Positions 32,180-41,769 of a DNA stretch of 60,000 bases are shown piece by piece. Within the stretch, counting starts at the first letter, position 1. Each line of letters begins with the position of its first letter. The notes below the pieces were generated by a model. It made no database searches, was not told the DNA's origin, and saw only the letters and a list, made by a program, of their open reading frames with translations. A program made the position numbers and the translations under genes. Source of the DNA: Strigamia acuminata (Eukaryota; Arthropoda; Chilopoda; Geophilomorpha; Linotaeniidae); NCBI GenBank assembly GCA_949358305.1, contig OX442314.1:62507369-62567368 (forward strand). Reading direction: 5' to 3'.

Positions 32180-34186
32180 TCACAGGCTGCGCCAGAAAAA
32201 AAATGGGCTGTTCATGACACGTTGCACAGCTGACGCAGATATAAGAAGAACATTGCAAACACAAAGTTGAGTAAGTCGTTTCACTCCAGGTTTCACTAAA
32301 GGAACCGGTGGTGGATCTGACTCGTCTTCCGAACTGTTTATTTCATTCGATTCGTTCAAACTCACCTGCGGATCCTTTGAGCAACCTGGCGTGCTACGAT
32401 CCGGCTCTTCCTCAGCTATCATTCTATAAAAATGTTCATAAGCCACTGATGATGATTGAAAGCCCATTTCTACTGAGTAATACGTATCTGCCACCGATTT
32501 AGAATGAGACATGTGATTTGCAATCGAATGTTGAACGTCTTGACTCAACTTGTTTTCTCTTGCCAGAGACACAGCCATCTGTCTAAATTTGTTTGGCTGT
32601 GAAACGGCTCCTCAGATTTCGGCAATGGGGCAACAGTAAGTTTTGAAATGTTGCTGTATTGCTTTGTTAAATCCAGATGCATCGAGTTTCGTTCCTTGGT
32701 TCGATACAAATGCGTGTGGCGTTGTTGGATTGATCAAAGGACGCAATTTCAACATGTAGAATTCCATGACCGACCACAACAACGGAAAAAAAACCACGTT
32801 TGCCATTTTTGTTATGGATGTCTTGTGGTGAGCAATATTCACCATAAAATGCGGTTTACTATAGTGTGGTTCAAAACTTCTTCAGACAAGATGTTAACCA
32901 GATCGCCTCCACGACGAGCGTTTGTAAGTTCCAACACAAAAAAAAAGAAGTTACGCACTATATTAAACAGGTGGGTTGACGGTTGCAGTTTCGATAAACT
33001 CTTCAGGTGATCTAAAAAGAAGACCGATTTCATGTAATCTGTGAAGAATTTTTTGTCGAGCTTCTCGATGACCTTCGTCATCCTTTTTCCGTGGGTCAGC
33101 TTTCCCTTCTCTTTACCAACCGACTTATGACAGAGTATTAGATACGATTTGAGCATCTCGGGTTCTTGTTCAGAGTTGATCCATCCAGCTTGGTAACATC
33201 GGTACATCATTTGAGATACGAACAGAATAAACTTTTGGATAGTTTGAATATATGTGAGTTGTGTAGCCGGATCAAAGCGATTCAAAAACACTGCAATCAA
33301 ACCAGTATGTTCACCAATATAAAAAAATTGATGCAAAAAAGAGAAACGAAACGGTTCATCGTGACAAAACCAGTTGACTTGCCAAAATTTGTCGAAAATG
33401 AGTCTTGGCAGGTTGTTCTGCGTTGCTTCCTCCCGAAGTACTGCCCAACCACGATCTGAAGTCATTTGCAACCTTATTAAACTCGCCAACATCCAATTCT
33501 TGTTTTGTTCGAACTAAGGGGAGGCTGTCATCGATAACTGGAGTCGACCTTGCTGTGGTCATCGCTTGTTGGTGCTCCTCGGTACCGGAAAGCAACTTAT
33601 GAACTCGGGCCAAATGCTGGTCAGTTCGTATTCCAACTCGGTCACAATATGGACATTTATGACGTGGATCTTTACTTCGGATATTCGTTGGTTTTGGTTG
33701 ATGGTGAATATTTTTAAACGCTTCTACTGTTGACTTACGACAAGACTCGACGATATGGGAATGGCAAATATCAAAATGTCGTTTCAATTTAGACAAGCAT
33801 TTTTCTTCTTTGCATATGGGACAAGTCACCCGCAGACTCTTAGTGGCAGTTCGGGATTTAGGTACACCGCAAAGGTAAGGTCTCGGTTTTTTCACTTTAA
33901 CATCTTCGTTGTAAACTTTCTCTTCCCTACTGAGTTGATCTTCATCTGTTAATAAATATAAATTTAAAATATAACCTCAAAAATATAATATAAATAATTA
34001 GATTACCATTAGCTGTAGTTTTAACATCCTGTCCTATAACTTCTTCATTTTCAACTGTTAACAAAAATGAAATTATAATTAACCTTAAAAACACTATAAA
34101 ATATTAGTTTACCATCTTCATTAGTATCTACAACTAATTCTTCATCAACTTCTCCTCTGTTCTTCTTAGACTTTTTGGGCTTTCTG
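32180..34186 (-). pseudogene. Zinc-finger tyrosine recombinase gene, copy 1 (frameshifted)
   Basis: Minus-strand exons are 34186-34113, 34054-34007 and 33945 downward. Introns of 58 bp (34055-34112) and 61 bp (33946-34006) have GT/AG ends, and joining them keeps the frame. The protein has an acidic, lysine-rich N-terminus and two zinc-finger-like motifs (CPICKEEKCLSKLKRH and CPYCDRVGIRTDQHLARVH). The recombinase domain follows: first arginine in LTNARRGGDLV, the lysine region HHKTS, second arginine in KFRQMAV, histidine in NHMSHS, nucleophile in DTYY. This is the R-K-R-H-Y set of Crypton/DIRS-type recombinases. A 2-bp loss near 33378 relative to the other copy shifts the frame. A frame change near 32842 and a stop near 32611 exist in both copies and might be further introns or decay. 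Confidence 0.7.
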
Positions 34187-34674
34187 CGCAAACCGTTGAC
34201 CGTAGCACCACTGGAATCAGCCAGTTGGTTGACCAGTTCCTGACTTGGCCAGCAAAATTTCGTATTTCAAATCAGCGACATGTTGAATTCCTTTGACTGT
34301 GGTTTCTCCATCCTCCGTGACTGTTCCCAGCTTTTTAAAAAGAGCTTCCAAAATATGTCTGGGTTTTAAACCAGCATCTAATCGGCAATCGATAGAGGAG
34401 GTCCTGGCGGACAAATTGTTGCCAGGAACACACCAAACCGACCTATATACGGGCTGTAATTGCCGAAAAACCGAAAACGGAAAAACGGCGATCGTCGCCA
34501 CGTGTTTGCGGCGATCGAAAAAGTCTAAAAAACTTACGAAATTGTTCCCAAAAACCACGTGCAATGGTCGAATGCACATGTATCCACAGTATTACTGCAA
34601 GAAAATCCAAGAATTGTGCTTGAAGGTCCCAAAAACAGGTTCGACGGTAGGACGCACGTGGCATGTGACCTACC
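34187..34674 (-). pseudogene. LINE 5' UTR and ORF1 N-terminus, first duplication copy
   Basis: The 5' UTR carries the CGCAAACACGTGGCGACGAT block. ORF1 residues IDCRLDAGLKPRHILEALFK and onward to KYEILLA follow; a one-base insertion then shifts the frame before TGQPTG. In the shifted frame the ORF1 text continues to GATVNGLR and meets the recombinase exon at 34186/34187. The initiating ATG is lost. At its 5' end it joins ctgttcttatca, a 12-base U2 target remnant (34675-34686). Confidence 0.75.
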
Positions 34675-34686
34675 CTGTTCTTATCA

Positions 34687-35100
34687 TTGGCTCAATCCAC
34701 TTTCTTTCGTTTCGAACTGTTTCCAGGTGGTTTTTGGCCACTGCCCAGATTACAATGAAAAATTGAGTTTTATCCCAATTCTTTCCTCGGTGAATTTCGC
34801 ATCTGGCTCTCCATAAATAATGGATCACCAGACTGTTCAGGAAGTTCCAAAACCTCATCTTGATTGCATCGATGTTCGGTGGTATCTTGAAGGTTACGTT
34901 TTCGTACACGAGGTCCTTGGCGTCGAACAGGCTAGCCAGATCGAGCCAAATCCGCTGCGCATACGAACAATCCCAAATTGTTTTGTTGCTTAAATAATGA
35001 TACAATTTCTTCGTCTTGCTTATTGGTTTCTGCAGTTTTAACTTCTCTAGAATTTCTTGTGTGACTGAGGCCTTCTTATTCCTGTCTCTTAACTCCTGCA
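34687..35100 (-). pseudogene. LINE ORF2 C-terminal fragment, first duplication copy
   Basis: The minus strand reads LQELRDRNKKASVTQEIL ... KLYHYLSNK, then TIWDCSYAQRIWLDLASLFD, then IPPNIDAIKMRFWNFLN and IHYLWRARCEIHRG. This is the C-terminal region of a Tx1/L1-type ORF2, after the reverse transcriptase, with an internal deletion before TIWDC that removes the cysteine half of the Cys/His motif. Confidence 0.7.
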
Positions 35101-35102
35101 GA

Positions 35103-35460
35103 CTAAGAGGCGACGGTGCCCGGTCTCCAGCCTTTCTTGAATAAGGAGGCAGCAGATGCTGAAAATCGTTTTTGCAACCAAGGCTTTGTGTTCAACCGAG
35201 GCACTTCTTCCGGATTGTGGGCCAAATACAGCCTCTCTTGGCCGGAAAACGAAAGGGAACAGCCACCAACATTTCCAGCAACCTTGAAAACCAAGTTTGC
35301 GTCATCCAAAAGGGCACAATCATCAGCCCTGTGGACTTCTCCTGATGAATTTTCAGCAGGATCCTTTTGATTAAATTAAAGGGAGGAAATGCATAACTAA
35401 ATTCATCTCATAAATGTGCAAAAGCATCAACCTTAAAGGCCTCGGGGTCTGGTCCCCAAG
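35103..35460 (-). pseudogene. DIRS-type RNase H fragment, first duplication copy
   Basis: The minus strand reads FFSWGPDPEAFKVDAFAHLW then YAFPPFNLI, and frames of ILLKIHQEKSTGLMIVPFW. This is the conserved C-terminal part of the RNase H domain of DIRS-like retrotransposons (SW.PDP.A..VDAF...W....YAFPPF.LI.R.L.KI). The 3' part, past about 35340, is frameshifted. It is more complete at 38150-38650. Confidence 0.65.
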
Positions 35461-35695
35461 AGAAAAATCGGGCGGGTACCCGATGGATTACACTGGTGGG
35501 GTCTCTTCTGTAACAACAAGATGACGAATCTTTTGGAACTTGCCAGCTGGTCAATTCTTGTTGTCTTGAGGTTCCGTGTAGCGATCGTACATTGTACGTA
35601 ACAGCTTTAAAGACTAATTCTTTTGTTTGTGGGGGTTTTTCTTTTTTGACGGTGCGTGCGTCGAAAAAAGATTTAACAAAAATCGTTTTTGTCAT
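35461..35695 (-). pseudogene. LINE ORF2 N-terminus (APE endonuclease start), first copy
   Basis: ORF2 opens with ATG at 35695 (MTKTIFVKSFFDARTVKKEK). The endonuclease first strand AVTYNVRSLHGTSRQQELTS follows at about residues 31-51. Asparagine in TYNVR is the metal-binding Asn of AP-like endonucleases. Sequence then degenerates and joins DIRS-type DNA. The ORF1 stop TAG at 35697-35699 precedes this ATG by one base (TAG-T-ATG), so the autonomous element has nearly overlapping ORFs. Confidence 0.7.
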
Positions 35696-35696
35696 A

Positions 35697-36020
35697 CTAC
35701 TTGGGAATTTCTTCCCCCATCGCAGCAGAATCGTTTCCCTTCTTCTTCTTCGAGTGGCTTCTCTGTCTTGGTTTCGAAATTTCCTTTACGCGCGTTTTCT
35801 TGCCTGTCACCGTGGTGAAACCCTCGTCGTCGCTGTCCGTCTCCTCTCTCGACCGTTTCATCTGTTCCTCAAAGTCCATTTCGAATTCCTGGTCTGGTTT
35901 CGAATCGAGTGCCTGAGTGGTGACTGTTGCGCTTTTTTCCACGATCGGCGTTTCTTGAGTCCCAAGTTCAGGTTGCAGCCGGTCGCGTCTTTTGCCAACA
36001 GTATTACCGCAAGAACACAC
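35697..36020 (-). pseudogene. LINE ORF1 C-terminal part, first copy
   Basis: The frame reads LGTQETPIVEKSATVTTQAL, then DFEEQMKRSREETDSDDEGF and a basic tail ending KGNDSAAMGEEIPK. It matches the acidic/basic tail of the array ORF1 (DFEEQTKRTRDDSDDDFTVV). The N-terminal region and knuckles are deleted, and it joins directly to a short 5' UTR piece (36005-36087). Confidence 0.75.
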
Positions 36021-36087
36021 AAGATTTCAGCAGAAAATTCTCAAAAACCAGTTAAAAACAGGAGTCACGTAGCATGCGACCTACCCT

Positions 36088-36187
36088 GTTCTTGTCAGCT
36101 TAATATTTGATGTGGTCTTCATTGAGGACCCAGAATATTAAACGGGTTGGCCTGGTATTGCAGTAACTCTAGGGTCGGCCCACTCCT
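36088..36187 (+). pseudogene. U2 snRNA relic, first duplication copy
   Basis: Reads CTGTTCTTGTCAGCTTAATA and onward to AATATTAAAC, then GGGTTGGCCTGGTATTGCAG and GGGTCGGCCCACTCC. It has the same deletion of the Sm site and stem-loop III as the relic at 28400-28488, and keeps the CTCC-TTCA-GGAG hairpin. Confidence 0.85.
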
Positions 36188-36433
36188 TCAGGAGATATCT
36201 TATTTTTCATTTTTACATAAGCTAAATAAAGGAGGCATCTGTGATGTCTGATTGCTCTCAAGTACTAGTGAGGTCAGATTTGCTACTTGGTGTGGATGTT
36301 AAACCTTTAAATTTGGAGGGGTTGCTGACAGGCTGTGTTGCAAGACTCCTTGCAAGCAGAGCTCTAAAGGGGGTTTTGGAGTGGCAGGGGGATCATTCCT
36401 GTTAAGGAATGTCACTAGAAGGGTGACATGGGT

Positions 36434-36623
36434 GTCAAAGTTTAGTATCTGTTCTTGTTAGCTTAGCTTGAAACCCGTAATAGGGCATATTTATTTCCAA
36501 AAAGCTAAACAGGAGTACAAGTGGACATCTGATTTTTCAATTACAATAATAATAAAATACACTCAAATATAAATAATATGTACAGTTTCAACTAAGTTAA
36601 TTGTTGATAATCCCTCTGCCGCT
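36434..36623 (-). mobile_element. LINE 3' end joined to a U2 5' remnant, first copy
   Basis: gtcaaagtttagtatctg plus ttcttgttagctta (U2 RNA nt 27 onward) leads into agcttgaaacccgtaatagg and the 3' UTR. It ends at an ORF2-like tail (GREGLSTIN). Confidence 0.75.
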
Positions 36624-37000
36624 TCCATTTCCAGGTCATTATCCATTGGCGATTCCAATTCACTCTCATTTGCTTCCGCTTGATCGGTGTCGGTGTCGTT
36701 GTCGGATTCCATTTCCTCATCTGTCAAAGTGTTACTTTTATTTGGTGTTATGCTTGTGCTTACCTTTTCTGTATGGTCTCCAGCGGTCTCTTTGCTGTCC
36801 CTCTCGTCTGTGTTGTTGGTTGGTCCCTTTGTTGTCTTGGGGCAATTAGCAGAGGTATGACCCAAATCCGTGCAGTGTTTGCATGGCTTAGGACAAGTTT
36901 TGCTGTGGTGACCCCTCTCATTGCAGTTGTAGCAGATGGTTTTTTGACAATCAGCAATCTGATGGCCAGTTTGTTTGCAGTAGTTGCAGATTTGTGGCAT
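36624..37000 (-). pseudogene. Zinc-knuckle fragment between two LINE 3' ends, first copy
   Basis: Three CCHC knuckles (CNYCKQTGHQIADC, CYNCNERGHHSKTC, CKHCTDLGHTSANC) are followed by a Thr/Asn-rich linker and an acidic stretch (DEEMESDNDTDTDQ). The open frame (36563-37036) takes its start and end from flanking 3' UTR sequence, so it is a by-product of the junctions. The knuckles differ clearly from those of the array ORF1, so the source is another ORF1 subfamily or another LINE. Confidence 0.6.
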
Positions 37001-37527
37001 AGCTTGAAACCCGTAGTAGGGCATATTTATTTCCAAAAAGCTAAACAGGAGTACAAGTGGACACCTAATTTTTCAATTACAATAATAATAAAATACACTC
37101 AAATATAAATAATATGTACAGTTTCAACTAAGTTAATTGTTGATAATCCCTCTGCCGCTCTTCATGAGATTTATCCCAATTGTTCCCTCGGTGAATTTCG
37201 CATCTGGCTCTCCATAAGTAATGGATCACCAGACCATTCACAAAGTTCCAAAACTTTGATGCCAAGGTCCTTGGCATCGAAAAGGCTGGCCAGGTCAAGC
37301 CAAATCCGCTGCGCGTACGAACAGTCCCAGATCACGTGTTTGGCGTTTTCGGTTGCGTTGCACGAGGGAGAGTCCCGGAGTTTCATCTGGTACAGACTGT
37401 CTCTGCACAGGACTCCGTTCTGGCAAATCTTCAAAATTGTGTTCTGCATATTTGCAGACTACAACTTGCGCCATAGAATATTTCAGTTGGTGCCTCTCGA
37501 GTAGTTGCGAATATTCTTGTCAGCTTA
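37001..37527 (-). pseudogene. LINE 3' UTR and ORF2 C-terminus, first copy
   Basis: The 3' UTR is at 37001-37150. Upstream on the minus strand: NIRNYSRGTNWNILWRKL region, MQNTILKICQNGVLCRDSLY, then the ORF2 Cys/His motif SPSCNATENAKHVIWDCSYA and QRIWLDLASLF. An internal deletion removes the segment between ALLM-type sequence and the stop. The 5' truncation point adjoins a U2 remnant (ttcttgtcagctta, 37514-37527) that belongs to the next insertion. Confidence 0.7.
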
Positions 37528-37990
37528 GCTTGAAACCCGTAATAGGGCATATTTATTTCTAACACGACTAAAAAATGAATACAAGTGCACACCATTTTGG
37601 ATTACAAAATAAAAATATTCAGTATGAACCAGCACCACGAAAGATGTACAGGTGCACACCATTCAATGAGTTACAATAATAAAAAGTAATAAAAAATACA
37701 CTAAGAAAAAACATAAAATAAATAAACGAACAATAAAGGTTAATTAGTTGTTGTTAATTCCTCCAAACAGGTTTCTGGCACCTCAGTAAAGCACAAACTT
37801 CATGCTAGCCATCTCGGGGTTGAGTTTCCTTCAGTGGTAGCCAAGGTTCAGCGTGATGTAGACTGACCGGTTCTCGGTTCGAGTCTCCTTCCTGATTTTT
37901 CTCATGGTCAGCTCAGTGACGCACGACATGATCAGCGTTTTGATGTGTGGCAGATTGATGCCTCCATCCTCCTTACTGGCGCAAAAGGCA
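37528..37990 (-). pseudogene. LINE 3' UTR and ORF2 segment (second subfamily), first copy
   Basis: The 3' UTR (37528-37745) includes ttaaccTTTATTGTTCGTTTA on the minus strand, very close to the 3' UTR of the array elements. Upstream is ORF2: ASKEDGGINLPHIKTLIMSC, LRKIR-like TMRKIRKETRTENRSVYITL, NPEMASMKFVLY, GARNLFGGINNN-stop. Two in-frame stops are present. The K.GG.NLP motif is typical of the region just after the LINE reverse transcriptase. Confidence 0.65.
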
Positions 37991-37992
37991 GC

Positions 37993-38146
37993 CTATTCCC
38001 TTTTGAACGTACATAGTACATCGTATGTTACTGCATTTAGAACGAATTCTTTTGTTTTAGGGGTTTTTTCTGATGGTGCGTTTTTATAAAATTTAACGCA
38101 GCAGGCTCTCGGGACATGTCCCGGCTGCTTGCAGATTTTGCAGACT
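37993..38146 (-). pseudogene. Zinc knuckle plus APE start fragment, first copy
   Basis: The minus strand reads VCKICKQPGHVPRACCVKFY then KTKEFVLNAVTYDV. The first part resembles the last knuckle of ORF1; the second is the endonuclease start of ORF2. The same fusion recurs at 53375-53490, so it was copied as a unit. Confidence 0.55.
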
Positions 38147-38149
38147 AAG

Positions 38150-38650
38150 AGGCGATGGTGCCCGGTCTCCAGCTTTTCTTGAACAAGGAGGCAGCAGATG
38201 CTGAAAATCGTTTTTGCAACAAGGGATCCCCTGATACTTTGCAACCAAGGCTTTGTGTTCAATTGAGGCACTTCTTCCAGATTGTGGGCCAAATACAGTC
38301 TGTCCTTGGCCGGAAAACGAAAGGGAACAGCCACCAACATTTCCAGCAACCTTGAACACCAAGTTTGCGTCATCCAAAAGGGCATAATCATCAGCCCTGT
38401 GGACTTCTCCTGATGAATTTTCAGCAGGATCCTGTTGATTAAATTAAATGGAGGGAGGAAATGCATAACTAAATTCATCCCATAAATGTGCAAAAGCATC
38501 AACCTTAAAGGCCTCGCGGTCTGGTCCCCAAGAGAAAAATCGAAGACATTTACGATTTAAGCGAGGGGCAAACAAATCAATTTTAGGAAACCCGAATTTT
38601 TGAGTTAAAATATTAAAGATTGATTCATCTAAACTCCATCCAAGGAAATA
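38150..38650 (-). pseudogene. DIRS-type RNase H domain fragment, first copy
   Basis: Read across frames, the minus strand gives GWSLDESIFNILTQKFGFPK, IDLFAPRLNRK, RFFSWGPDREAFKVDAF, YAFPP, NLINRILLKIHQEKSTGLMI and MPFWMTQTWCSRLLEMLV. This matches the RNase H region of DIRS-1-like retrotransposons in order. A 4-bp insertion near 38445 breaks the frame. No reverse transcriptase or split repeats were found beside it. Confidence 0.7.
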
Positions 38651-38656
38651 AAGTTT

Positions 38657-39250
38657 CTAGACAAACTGGAACATTTTGGTCTTCCTCGAAATCCCATCTT
38701 GCTGCTTCAGACCTTTGGACACGTTCTGAATGAACGCACTCTTGCAAGGCGGCGGATCCAAGTAATTTAAATTTGCCGGAATAGCGTACTTCTCGAGCGT
38801 TTTGGTCAGATAAGTAGAAGGAACTTTAAAAAGTCCATTCGATATCCACTTTTCCAATGAAAGTGGGATCCCTGGTTCAAATGTCTTGGGTACAACAAGA
38901 AGCGCTTTTTCAACAGTTTCGAAATCAAAGGCAGGTGGATTATATTGACCAAGTCCACCACCGGTAAGGTTGCCGGAGGTGGTAATGGCATCGTGAATGG
39001 GGTTTGTTGGCCCGCAACCAGAGGAACAGATGTCTGAGCCCCTGAGTTCACAATATTTCGTAATTTTACAACTGGTCTTAAATTTGCGAAGTTCTCCAGA
39101 ATGTTGGGCTTGCTAGCCTGAATCTAGCTGCGCACATCTACATAACTTTTTAACTTAGAAACCACACTGTCTAGTGGATTGTCCACTGTAACATTATTGT
39201 TAGACAACATTACATAATTGTAACCTGACTGCGGACTGCTCGAGGAACTG
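38657..39250 (-). pseudogene. Possible DIRS gag-like fragment, first copy
   Basis: Frames give NSSSSSPQSGYNYVMLSNNN, LENFANLRPVVKLRNIVNSG, LEKWISNGLFKVPSTYLTKT and PPPCKSAFIQNVSKGLKQQD. I do not recognise the family with certainty. Its position next to the RNase H piece, with the reverse transcriptase missing between them, suggests the upstream ORF of the same element. Confidence 0.35.
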
Positions 39251-39515
39251 TTCTTGTCTAAAGAACTTGTGCTTGTGCTTGCTACAATTTGTAGATTTGG
39301 ATTAATAATGGCAGGTAAAGTTGGAGTAAATCGATCATCATTCGATCATCATTCATCATTCAAAGATGTGTCTCCAATAATAGGTGATAATCGAACAGAT
39401 GAGTGGAGATCACCAGTTTCCACCTCATTTTCTAAAATCAGCAACGATGAGTTTGATCTAGATCAAAAATACAAAATTGTTATTTCTATTTATAATGTTT
39501 TAAAATAAATTCCAT

Positions 39516-40034
39516 TCACATTCTTGTTGCATTTTCCTCTCCCATAAACTTAGAATGCTTCCATAATTCCCATTGGGATGCTAAAGCATTTTCCTGAGTT
39601 TCATGATCACTTTGAATGTGAGCGGCATCTTGATCTTCGTCGCTGTCGCCTGAAGCTTTTCGTTTGTTGTTTTTGCCAACAATATATCGTAGCTGCTTGC
39701 GGAAAGAAGCTCAATAGGCCTTCACATCTTTCACTGCAAGGAAATTGTGTCATAATGATTAATGTGAATAAAATAGCTTGATTTTTAAACAAATAATTAT
39801 TTCATTACCTGTTAAATGCAAAGATGTAGCAATTTCTTGCCATGCAGCATTTTTCACATCTTTCTTTTTATACTGTGGATGGCATTTCCTCCACAAAATA
39901 TCTCTCTCCTTAGCACAATTACACAGTGTAATCTTTTGGAGAAGGGATAAATGATTTCTGCTTGAATTTTTCTTTTTTGGTTGAATTTGATCCATGCCTC
40001 CATCCATGCTGTTGCCAGAACTAAGTGCTGCCAT
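39516..40034 (-). pseudogene. MADF-domain gene, two exons, one stop (first copy)
   Basis: Exon 1 (40034-39809) starts MAALSSGNSMDGGMDQIQPK and enters a MADF/Myb-SANT-like domain (CAKERDILWRKCHPQYKKKD, AAWQEIATSLHLT). It ends at CAG/GTAATG. Exon 2 (39733-39516) begins after TTGCAG in the right phase: VKDVKAY-stop-ASFRKQLRYIVGK, then SDEDQDAAHIQSD and ASQWELWKHSKFM, the end of a MADF domain. The stop is TGA where the family usually has Trp, so one G-to-A change would explain it. MADF proteins bind DNA and occur both as host regulators and as companions of Harbinger-type transposases. Confidence 0.6.
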
Positions 40035-41059
40035 TTTTGTAACCGGTTAAAAAAAACGCTACCGGTTAAGAAAAATACAACCGGTCACAAATATTAAAGA
40101 CTGATTACGATCGGTCATTATTTTGTTTGCCAACAGAAGTTTCTGTGCTTGGAAACGAAGGTTGGCTTTCCGCTGTATTGACCTGCCAGAAATTTAATTT
40201 TTCGAAGACAGGAATGAAAGTGTGAGTACCAATATTTTCTGTTGGCAAAATTTCTGTGGGCAGACTGATTTTTGCCATAGGAAAGTGCTCATGAGTACTA
40301 TGCTGTTGCTTCATGCCTTTGGTACGATAGATCATCAGCTTGACTTGTGCCCAGCCATTCGTCTAAAATATAGAAGTAGTGGCATCGATTGGACACTACA
40401 TCTGTAAAAATACAAAAAAAAATTAATATTACTTTATTGCCTGTATTTAGTTATATGTAACTAACCAGGGAATGAATCAGGGTCATCATCTTTATCCCCT
40501 TGACCAGTCTGTGATATCCTTTGTTTTGTGCCTTCATATTACTTTCTCATGTTGGTGACCTTATTACTCAGGCATTAGAGATCACAGTCTGGCAGGTTTA
40601 AAACACTTAGCATCCTTTTTTCGTACTGTGAAAGCGTTTCCTTTCTCTGGAAAGAAAGTAAAATACATGAATTTACCACATGGTGGCGGGAGGCATTATA
40701 CGTGTGCCCTCGTGTAAATTTACCGTGTGCCACATGTGCATTATACTGTACGTATGCACACGCGTAAATTTACCGTAAAAAAAAATTATTTATACACTAA
40801 CCATTTCCTTACCCAAATACCTATTCTCTACAAGATAATGGGCAATTTGTTCTTCTTCAACTGACCACACACGGATCGGTTGTCGAGTTCGTTTTCTTGG
40901 TGGTGACAGTCATTTTTTAGTCAGTTAGATCGTGAACAAAATGGCTGCCACTGTAGCTTTGTTAAATGTGCAATGCGCATGCGCATGCACACACATGTAT
41001 GTGACTTCTAAGAGGTGGAAAAGGAACTTTTCAGTTAGTTTTCTGAAAGTCACTTAGGT
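40035..41059. other. No gene recognised, first duplication copy
   Basis: Upstream of the MADF ATG are aaccggtt-type repeats (40041-40095). A short stretch at 40670-40780 repeats gtaaatttaccgt three times with cgtgtgcc between. A GCGCATGCGCATGC run is at 40976-40989. No coding pattern is convincing. The equivalent stretch is 50715-51739. Confidence 0.4.
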
Positions 41060-41269
41060 CTATATTTTAGAATGCCACTCAGTCTAGCTGCAATGATGAA
41101 GGCAGGTGTATTGTCTGCTAAGACTTCATCGAAAGGAATAGAAAAATCGTTTAGCATTGGATCTTCAAAGGAAAAAAAGAAACTGAATAAAGTTTACCTA
41201 GCAAATTTAAATAAGAGTTTGATTATTTCTCATCAAAGACACCTTAGTTTCTCAAGGCTGCTTGTTAGA
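41060..41269 (+). repeat. 210-bp junction segment, inverted relative to 30221-30431
   Basis: It sits exactly between the two 10.47-kb copies. On the plus strand it opens with tattttag then ATGCCACTCAGTC. Through the junction the frame runs on into copy 2 for a 126-codon ORF whose second half is AT-rich and unlikely to be coding. Confidence 0.9.
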
Positions 41270-41385
41270 AAATTAATCCCAGTGATCCACGATTTAGCTA
41301 TCTTGATAACGATTTTATCACTAAATAAATCAATTAGTAAATTAATTCTAACAAGTGTAAATAGTGATCTAATTTATTTCGTCCT

Positions 41386-41769
41386 TCAAAAAAGTCTCTT
41401 CCTATCCTCCATAATTATATCAAGCGCCGGATTGTTATCGACCAAGCGCTGAATTATCGCATCCAATTCCGCCCTCATTGCTCTGGCCTGAATGGCACAA
41501 AAGCGGGCACGCAAAAGCGTAGGGAGGTCCACGTAGGTTAAATGAGGGTATCCGTTCAAAACGAACGTATGCGGATTGACTTCAGTCGGAAAGCCTCGGA
41601 ATGGAACCTTGTTGATAGGTTGTATAATAACCATAGGCTCATCGTCATCAGAGTCCGACTCTGACGGCACTTCAATGGCCACGATGGCCTCATCGTCGGA
41701 TGGCACTTCATCATCGGAGGTAATGTCAATGACCTCAACATGGTCAATTGGAATCAAATTCCACGACAT
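41386..41769 (-). CDS. Unrecognised acidic 127-aa ORF, copy 2
   Basis: Identical in protein sequence to the ORF at 30708-31091. Confidence 0.35.
   Translation of the reverse strand: MSWNLIPIDHVEVIDITSDDEVPSDDEAIVAIEVPSESDSDDDEPMVIIQPINKVPFRGFPTEVNPHTFVLNGYPHLTYVDLPTLLRARFCAIQARAMRAELDAIIQRLVDNNPALDIIMEDRKRLF

Larger units (their letters stand above)
30592..41059. repeat. 10.47-kb tandem duplication, first copy
   Basis: The block repeats at 41270-51739 with offset 10678, changing to 10680 after a 2-bp indel near 33378/44056. I see only a handful of differences: the indel, two substitutions near 33385 and 33434, and two near 34391-34407. Identity is therefore above 99.9 percent. Contents, all mainly minus strand: an unrecognised 127-aa ORF, a tyrosine-recombinase gene, LINE and DIRS fragments and a MADF-domain pseudogene. 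Either a recent segmental duplication or an assembly duplication would look like this. Confidence 0.95.

Noticed and set aside
36563-37036. Complete 157-aa zinc-knuckle gene
   Set aside because: Both its start (MEINMPYYGFQA) and its end (LVETVHIIYI) are translations of LINE 3' UTR sequence, so only the middle is real coding material.
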